Part shown: in pieces, positions 44,930-49,104 of the stretch | Layout of the letters: the number at the start of each line of letters is the position of its first letter | Position numbering within the stretch: position 1 is the stretch's first letter | From: Akkermansia muciniphila | Lineage (GTDB): Bacteria; Verrucomicrobiota; Verrucomicrobiia; Verrucomicrobiales; Verrucomicrobiaceae | Length of the DNA stretch: 49,104 nt | NCBI GenBank assembly: GCA_945863205.1 | Contig: CAMAZK010000005.1 | Coordinates: 1 to 49,104 of the forward strand | Reading direction: 5' to 3' | Translations under genes and position numbers: made by a program | The notes under the pieces: generated by a model | What the model saw: the letters and a program-made list of their open reading frames with translations, nothing else | Database searches by the model: none | What the model was told of the DNA's origin: nothing

Positions 44930-45673
44930 TTACTTCTTCGCATCTGCTTCCGCGAGGATCTTCGCCGCTTCGTCAGCGCCGATCTCGTGGATGAAGAGAT
45001 TCCGCCAGCGGATCTCGCCACCGTGCGTTTGCAGCATGATGGGACCTTTGGCAGGGAGGGGTTGCGATTTGTCCCAGTAGTTCTCCATCACGGCGTCATC
45101 GACGACGAGCTTGTCGTTCAGCCATACCCAGGTGCGGGCGCCGATCTGGCGGATGCGGAAGCTGTTCCACTCGCCGAAGTCCTTGTCGGCGACCACGGCG
45201 GGATCGCGGCCGGGAGTGTCCGGCGTGTTGTTGAAAAGGCCGCCGGAGCCGAGGTGCGGGCGGCGGGTGGGCTTCGCGGGATCAAAGACCTGCGTGTTGT
45301 CCCAGATCTGCACCTGCGGCGTGCCGCGCAGGTAGATGCCGCTGTCGGCTTTCGGCACGGTTTTGTACTCGATGAGGAATTCGATGTCGCCGTATTCGGC
45401 GTCCGTCGTCGCGTAGGGGCCGTGGCCGTCGTTGACGAGCTCGCCGTTCTCGACGGTCCAGTTCGTGGCAAACTCCTCGCGCATCTTCTTCAGCACTGCT
45501 TCTTTTTTCTCGCCTTCAAGCTTCGCGACACTGTGCGGATTGAGGCCGTACCACCCGGCGAGGTCTTTGCCGTTGAAGATGGCTTTGAAGCCTTCCGGGG
45601 GCACCGGATCGGCGGCACGAACGGAGTGAAGCGAGAGCAGGGCGAGCGAGAAGAGGAACAGAGTCGGTTTCAT
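44930..45673 (-). CDS. Secreted DUF1080 protein (3-keto-disaccharide hydrolase family)
   Basis: The 247-residue product has a signal peptide (MKPTLFLFSLALLSLHSVRA). The single domain is a concanavalin-like jelly roll: EGFKAIFNGKDLAGWYGLNP, then WTVENGELVNDGHGPYATTD, DIEFLIEYKTVPKADSGIYL with RGTPQVQIWD, NSFRIRQIGARTWVWLNDKL and WRNLFIHEIG. Some members of this family hydrolyse 3-keto-glycosides. Verrucomicrobia carry many copies, so substrate cannot be assigned. It precedes the macro-domain gene on the same strand and diverges from the potassium channel gene over a 95-bp gap. Confidence 0.93.
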   Translation of the reverse strand: MKPTLFLFSLALLSLHSVRAADPVPPEGFKAIFNGKDLAGWYGLNPHSVAKLEGEKKEAVLKKMREEFATNWTVENGELVNDGHGPYATTDAEYGDIEFLIEYKTVPKADSGIYLRGTPQVQIWDNTQVFDPAKPTRRPHLGSGGLFNNTPDTPGRDPAVVADKDFGEWNSFRIRQIGARTWVWLNDKLVVDDAVMENYWDKSQPLPAKGPIMLQTHGGEIRWRNLFIHEIGADEAAKILAEADAKK

Positions 45674-45768
45674 GGTCGTGAATCTCAGTCGGATTCAAAT
45701 CGCGCGTTCTTTCCCGCCTGCGGCTTTTGCCAGCTTGCGCCGGCTGATGGCGGCTGCTTTTCTGGCAC

Positions 45769-46596
45769 ATGGCGATCTCGCAAACCGAACCCGACTCACG
45801 CCGTGAACGCATCTGGCGCATCATCTTTCTGTCCGACACCCGGGCGGGGCACCTTTTTGACGTGGCGCTGCTCTGGCTCATCGTTCTGAGTGTCCTGACC
45901 ATCATGCTTGAAAGCGTGGAAGAGCTGCGGCTGAGCCACGGCTCGCTGTTCGTGGCGCTGGAGTGGGTCTTTACCGGGGTTTTCACGTTGGAGTATCTGG
46001 CGCGGCTGTGGGTGGTGCGGCGGCGCTGGCGCTACGCATGCAGCTTTTTTGGCCTGATCGACCTCATGACCATCCTGCCCGCCTACATCGAGCTGATCCT
46101 GCCCGGCACGCACTACCTGATGACGCTGCGCGTGCTGCGGCTCATGCGCATGTTTCGTGTGCTGAAGATGGCGGAATACATCGGCGAGGCCGGAGTGCTC
46201 CTAAACGCGCTGAGCGCCAGCCGCCGGAAGATTTTCATTTTCTTCTCCGCCGTGCTCGCGCTCGTGTGTGTTGAAGGCACGATCGTCTATGTGATCGAGC
46301 ACGATGCGAATCCCGGCTACTCCAACATCCCGCAGTCGATCTACTGGGCCATCGTGACCATCACGACCGTCGGCTACGGCGACATCGCGCCCGTGACGGT
46401 GCTGGGCAAGATGATGGCCAGTGTGATCATGCTGACCGGTTTCGCCATCATCGCCGTGCCCACTGGCATCGTCACCTCCGAGATCGGCCGCGAGCTGAAG
46501 GGCGGTCGCAGCCAGCGCCGCTGCAAGGAGTGCGGCTGGGACGATCACGACCCCCGCGCACATCACTGCCAGCAGTGCGGCGTGGCGCTGGAGTGA
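45769..46596 (+). CDS. Voltage-gated potassium channel with C-terminal zinc ribbon
   Basis: The 275-residue protein has a six-helix Kv-type layout. The voltage-sensor helix reads MTLRVLRLMRMFRVLKMAEY, with basic residues every three or four positions. The pore loop has TTVGYGDIAP (199-208), the potassium selectivity filter, followed by the S6 helix GKMMASVIMLTGFAIIAVPT. The tail holds four cysteines in two CxxC pairs, CKEC (252-255) and CQQC (267-270), a zinc-ribbon-like end that is not part of the common channel domain. ATG at 45769. Confidence 0.92.
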   Translation: MAISQTEPDSRRERIWRIIFLSDTRAGHLFDVALLWLIVLSVLTIMLESVEELRLSHGSLFVALEWVFTGVFTLEYLARLWVVRRRWRYACSFFGLIDLMTILPAYIELILPGTHYLMTLRVLRLMRMFRVLKMAEYIGEAGVLLNALSASRRKIFIFFSAVLALVCVEGTIVYVIEHDANPGYSNIPQSIYWAIVTITTVGYGDIAPVTVLGKMMASVIMLTGFAIIAVPTGIVTSEIGRELKGGRSQRRCKECGWDDHDPRAHHCQQCGVALE

Positions 46597-46610
46597 AGCG
46601 TGGTCCGGGA

Positions 46611-47189
46611 TCAGCCGGCTGCGTCATCCTGATCCTCATCTTCGGCTTCGGCTTCGGGCGGCTCCTCATTGAACATGCGCCCGAGATCCTCCATGTAGGC
46701 GCGCATGTTTTCGTCGTTGATCGCCTGCTGCGCCGCCTGGTCGTTATCATCCGCCTCCCAGCATCGGTCGGAGACCTCGAGTTTGTAGTCCGTAGTTTGG
46801 ATGACCGCGCGACCGTTGCGATCGCTGAACCATTCGAGGTAGAGTGAATTGGAAAGCACCCAGGGCACCTCGTGAAAGCGCTTTTCTTCGAGGGCTTTCA
46901 TCCATTCCTCCTCCGGCACGAGCAGCTTCTTCAGCTTCATGGACGCCCTGATGTCACCCACCGAGCCGGTTTGGTGCATGGAAAGTCCTTCGTCGTATTG
47001 CGGCTGCGGCACGGGATGCGGGTTCACAAAAGTCAGTTGGCATCCGGCGAGATCAGGCCACGCATCGCCTACCAGATCCAGGATCATTGGCTGTTCGCGA
47101 CCCAGCAGCCACAGCTTGCCCGTCACGCGACCCTGCACGGTGTGGTCGATTTCTCCATGGGTGACGCATTTGTCGAATCTCCAAGCCAT
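46611..47189 (-). CDS. Conserved hypothetical protein with acidic C-terminus
   Basis: The 192-residue product begins MAWRFDKCVTHGEIDHTVQG, continues RVTGKLWLLGREQPMILDLV and AGCQLTFVNPHPVP, then a middle with LEWFSDRNGRAVIQTTDYKL. The last 30 residues are strongly acidic (PPEAEAEDEDQDDAAG). No signal peptide, so probably cytoplasmic. Not recognised as a named family. The ATG at 47189 is used, but a GTG at 47249 overlaps the stop of the upstream gene as GTGA, an arrangement typical of coupled translation; that start would give 212 residues. Either way it appears to form an operon with the heme-c protein gene. Confidence 0.75.
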   Translation of the reverse strand: MAWRFDKCVTHGEIDHTVQGRVTGKLWLLGREQPMILDLVGDAWPDLAGCQLTFVNPHPVPQPQYDEGLSMHQTGSVGDIRASMKLKKLLVPEEEWMKALEEKRFHEVPWVLSNSLYLEWFSDRNGRAVIQTTDYKLEVSDRCWEADDNDQAAQQAINDENMRAYMEDLGRMFNEEPPEAEAEDEDQDDAAG

Positions 47190-47245
47190 GGAGCAATCAA
47201 CTTCGGGAAACGAGGAATTCAACGGACTCAATGGCCGGCCTGTGC

Positions 47246-48193
47246 TCACTCCGAAGCCGCGGGTGCATTCTCCAGCAGCGCGATCACGGCCCAGGCCGTG
47301 CCCCAGTAGGTGGCGGTCTTGGTGACCTTGTTTTTGTCACGTGCTCGCGTGCTGGGCACCGGCCACGAGCCGTCGGGTGCTTGGGTGTTTTTCAAAAACG
47401 CCACCGCCTTCTGACGCGTCGGAGCGTCGTCGGGCAGTCCACTTTTCGCGAGGGCGTAAAGCGCGAGGCCGGTGCCTAAGGCATCGCCGGGCTCCTTTGT
47501 CAGCCAGCCCCAGCTGCCGTCTTCGTGCTGCAACTGCTGCAAGGCGTCGCGCAGCCTGGCATCGTCCGGCTTCAGCAGCAGCCGGATGGCATGCCACTCC
47601 GTGCTCTGACCCGGCCCGGCCTTGGCGAGGAAGTCATCCGCACGTTGCCGCACCTCGGCGGCGAGTTCTTCGCCTGCATACGACTGCAGGGCGAGCAGCG
47701 TCCACATGGTGGTGACTTCGTGGATTTCACGCGGCGGTCGTTTGCCGAGCGGAAGCTGTCCGCCCGCCTTCCAGGAGCCGTCGGGCTGCTGGTTCTTGAG
47801 AATGTGCGCGCGGAAACCGGAAGTCCACGCCGGCGCTGCTTCCGGTTTCGCATCGAGGCCGAGCAGCAGAAAGTTCATTGTGTCGATGTTGCCCGCGGAG
47901 ACCTTGTCCTCGCCGTCTTTGTCGCCGGTTTTGTTCCAGCGCCGCCAGTCGGCGGCCCAAGGCGTCCATTCAGTCGTCTCCTTGCGTTCCGGATCGAGCC
48001 CCGCACGCGCAGCACTGTTCATGCTCCACAACATCGCGGGAATCTGGTGGCAGCTCGCGCACTGGCGGTCTTCGATCCACGCGAGCCCCTTTTCCTTCAA
48101 AAACGGCAGGCTGCGTTTGGCAATCTCCGACGCCTCCTCTGCGCTGGCGCTGGTGGCGACGGCGAGCAGGCACAGGATGACGCGGGTGTTCAT
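47246..48193 (-). CDS. Secreted heme-c protein with terpene-cyclase-like repeats
   Basis: The 315-residue protein has a signal peptide (MNTRVILCLLAVATSASAEE) and, soon after, CASCH (45-49), a heme-c attachment motif, followed by QIPAMLWSMN with possible Met ligands. The remainder has prenyltransferase/squalene-cyclase type QW-like repeats: NQQPDGSWKAGG, HEDGSWGW and QAPDGSWPV, with helices such as VTTMWTLLALQSYAGEELAA between, expected to form an alpha/alpha toroid. No DxDD cyclase motif is seen. Redox or heme-sensing function in the periplasm is inferred. The stop overlaps the GTG of the downstream hypothetical. Confidence 0.87.
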   Translation of the reverse strand: MNTRVILCLLAVATSASAEEASEIAKRSLPFLKEKGLAWIEDRQCASCHQIPAMLWSMNSAARAGLDPERKETTEWTPWAADWRRWNKTGDKDGEDKVSAGNIDTMNFLLLGLDAKPEAAPAWTSGFRAHILKNQQPDGSWKAGGQLPLGKRPPREIHEVTTMWTLLALQSYAGEELAAEVRQRADDFLAKAGPGQSTEWHAIRLLLKPDDARLRDALQQLQHEDGSWGWLTKEPGDALGTGLALYALAKSGLPDDAPTRQKAVAFLKNTQAPDGSWPVPSTRARDKNKVTKTATYWGTAWAVIALLENAPAASE

Positions 48194-48326
48194 GCAGGCG
48201 GTAGGTACGTCGCCAACACAAGGCGTGTATCCCTGCCATTTTAGCGCGGGACAATGACCTGCGAAGATCCATGTAGATCATGCGTTGACAGAGACCGCCG
48301 CAATCGCGGACTCTCACGACACTTTT

Positions 48327-49031
48327 ATGATCAAAAACATCGCCTCCCTGCTCGTGCTGGCCTATGCCCTCACAGGTTCTTACGTGTCCGCACAAACCGT
48401 GGTGCCGGTGGAGTTCGACCGGCTCCGCACGTCGTATGAAAGTGCGCGTGAGCGGGCGGTTCGCCCCATCGACGAAAAGTATCTCACGGAACTGACCAAG
48501 CTGCAGGACACCTACACCAAGGCGGCCAAGCTCGAGGACGCCGTGTTAGTGGCCAACGAGATCAAACGCATGAAGGAACGCCTGGGAGAGCCGGTCGCGC
48601 CTGGCGGCCCTGCCCTTGTCGCGCCAACGGCTCCCGCCGCCGCGCTCGGCGGCAGTGGCCAGGAGGTCACGGTCAACATTGTGCCCAATGATCCCAATGG
48701 TTACCGCCTCGGCGGTGTGAAGCGCGGCGACACCATCACGCTTCAGTATGTGAGCGGCAAATGGAAGGGCAAAGGCACCATTGCGAGCGAGAATCCCGAC
48801 GACCCGAAGGCTTCCTATGGAGAAGACGACCGGCTCGTGATCGCGGAAGCGGCCGATGCGAACGGCAATGAGGGGAAGGTCATCAAAGTCGTGCCGCCTG
48901 AGACGGCGACGACGCCTTTTGTTTATGTCATGCAAACTTCCCGCAACGACGTCGTGCTCCGCATCAACGTGGGGAGCCAGCGCAAGCAAAACCCCGGCTA
49001 CGTCAGCTACAAGATGAAGCTGGTCCGGTAG
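48327..49031 (+). CDS. Secreted protein of unknown function
   Basis: The 234-residue product starts MIKNIASLLVLAYALTGSYV with cleavage near SAQ, so it is exported. Residues about 25-85 look like a coiled-coil or helical hairpin (LTKLQDTYTKAAKLEDAVLV, ANEIKRMKERLG). A Pro/Ala-rich linker follows (about 87-107), then a beta-rich domain of about 120 residues (VTVNIVPNDPNGYRLGGVKR, GDTITLQYVSGKWKGKGT, and a closing strand VVLRINVGSQ). Proteins with a helical head and beta domain of this look are common in the phylum, but I do not recognise a named family. The ATG at 48327 gives a proper signal peptide; the frame upstream to 48285 does not. Confidence 0.75.
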   Translation: MIKNIASLLVLAYALTGSYVSAQTVVPVEFDRLRTSYESARERAVRPIDEKYLTELTKLQDTYTKAAKLEDAVLVANEIKRMKERLGEPVAPGGPALVAPTAPAAALGGSGQEVTVNIVPNDPNGYRLGGVKRGDTITLQYVSGKWKGKGTIASENPDDPKASYGEDDRLVIAEAADANGNEGKVIKVVPPETATTPFVYVMQTSRNDVVLRINVGSQRKQNPGYVSYKMKLVR

Positions 49032-49104
49032 TTCATGAAAATGGCGCTCAGATTCCGTCGGAAGATTGGCTGCATGGCCTTTGGCCGTCTTCAACGAGGC
49101 GGAC

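Noticed and set aside
49035..49104. Open frame starting MKMALRF and running off the right edge
   Set aside because: Only 23 codons are visible and no family or ribosome site supports it; it may or may not be the start of a gene.
1..49104. CRISPR arrays, prophage genes, toxin-antitoxin or defence clusters
   Set aside because: No regularly spaced repeats with unique spacers, no phage structural or integrase genes, and no recognised defence proteins were seen. The macro-domain protein lacks an adjacent DarT-type partner.

Overview
The window looks like chromosomal DNA from a Verrucomicrobiota bacterium, probably Verrucomicrobiaceae/Prosthecobacter-like. This is inferred from gene content: a DUF1501 protein, a DUF1080 (3-keto-disaccharide hydrolase) protein, a very large PATR-type autotransporter, several secreted small proteins of unknown role, high-GC coding DNA and few strong Shine-Dalgarno sequences. 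No phylogenetic search was possible.

Layout. 1-480: the first codons of mnmG (minus strand, running off the left edge), then an intergenic stretch with a parS-like dyad at 232-247 and several simple repeats. 481-4942: housekeeping genes pdhA and holA, a small secreted STN-like protein, a half-size TauE/SafE permease, a DUF456 membrane protein and a nitroreductase. 5041-6417: a divergent IS701-like transposase. 6645-14645: a 2666-residue autotransporter with an AT-rich upstream region and a strong terminator. 14706-15318: no convincing gene. 15319-17145: a GntP-type permease preceded by two previously easy-to-miss tiny membrane proteins. 17342-17417: tRNA-His. 17465-21731: rnc, then the minus-strand pair apt-glnD. 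21784-33036: one 3750-residue secreted, apparently all-helical protein that takes up about 23% of the window. 33121-35919: a tightly overlapping HemX-like/hemA/hemC cluster for early tetrapyrrole synthesis. 36035-42673: a small secreted protein, a cupin, a SulP anion transporter, a site-2-protease homologue with CBS domains coupled to an MnmM-like tRNA methyltransferase, an AEC permease and an NlpC/P60 hydrolase. 42823-49031: DUF1501, macro-domain, DUF1080, a potassium channel with a C-terminal zinc ribbon, a secreted heme-c protein with terpene-cyclase-like repeats, and a secreted protein of unknown role.

How genes work together. The clearest functional unit is HemX-like/hemA/hemC (glutamyl-tRNA to hydroxymethylbilane). 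Other probable transcription units are apt-glnD (perhaps headed by the giant gene), sulP-M50/CBS-mnmM, the two micro-proteins with gntP, nitroreductase-DUF456, DUF1080-macro, and the heme-c protein with the acidic hypothetical protein. The most unusual items are the giant secreted protein, the autotransporter with homogenised internal super-repeats and 22-bp-phased upstream heptamers, the micro-protein/gntP arrangement, and the parS-like dyad next to mnmG.
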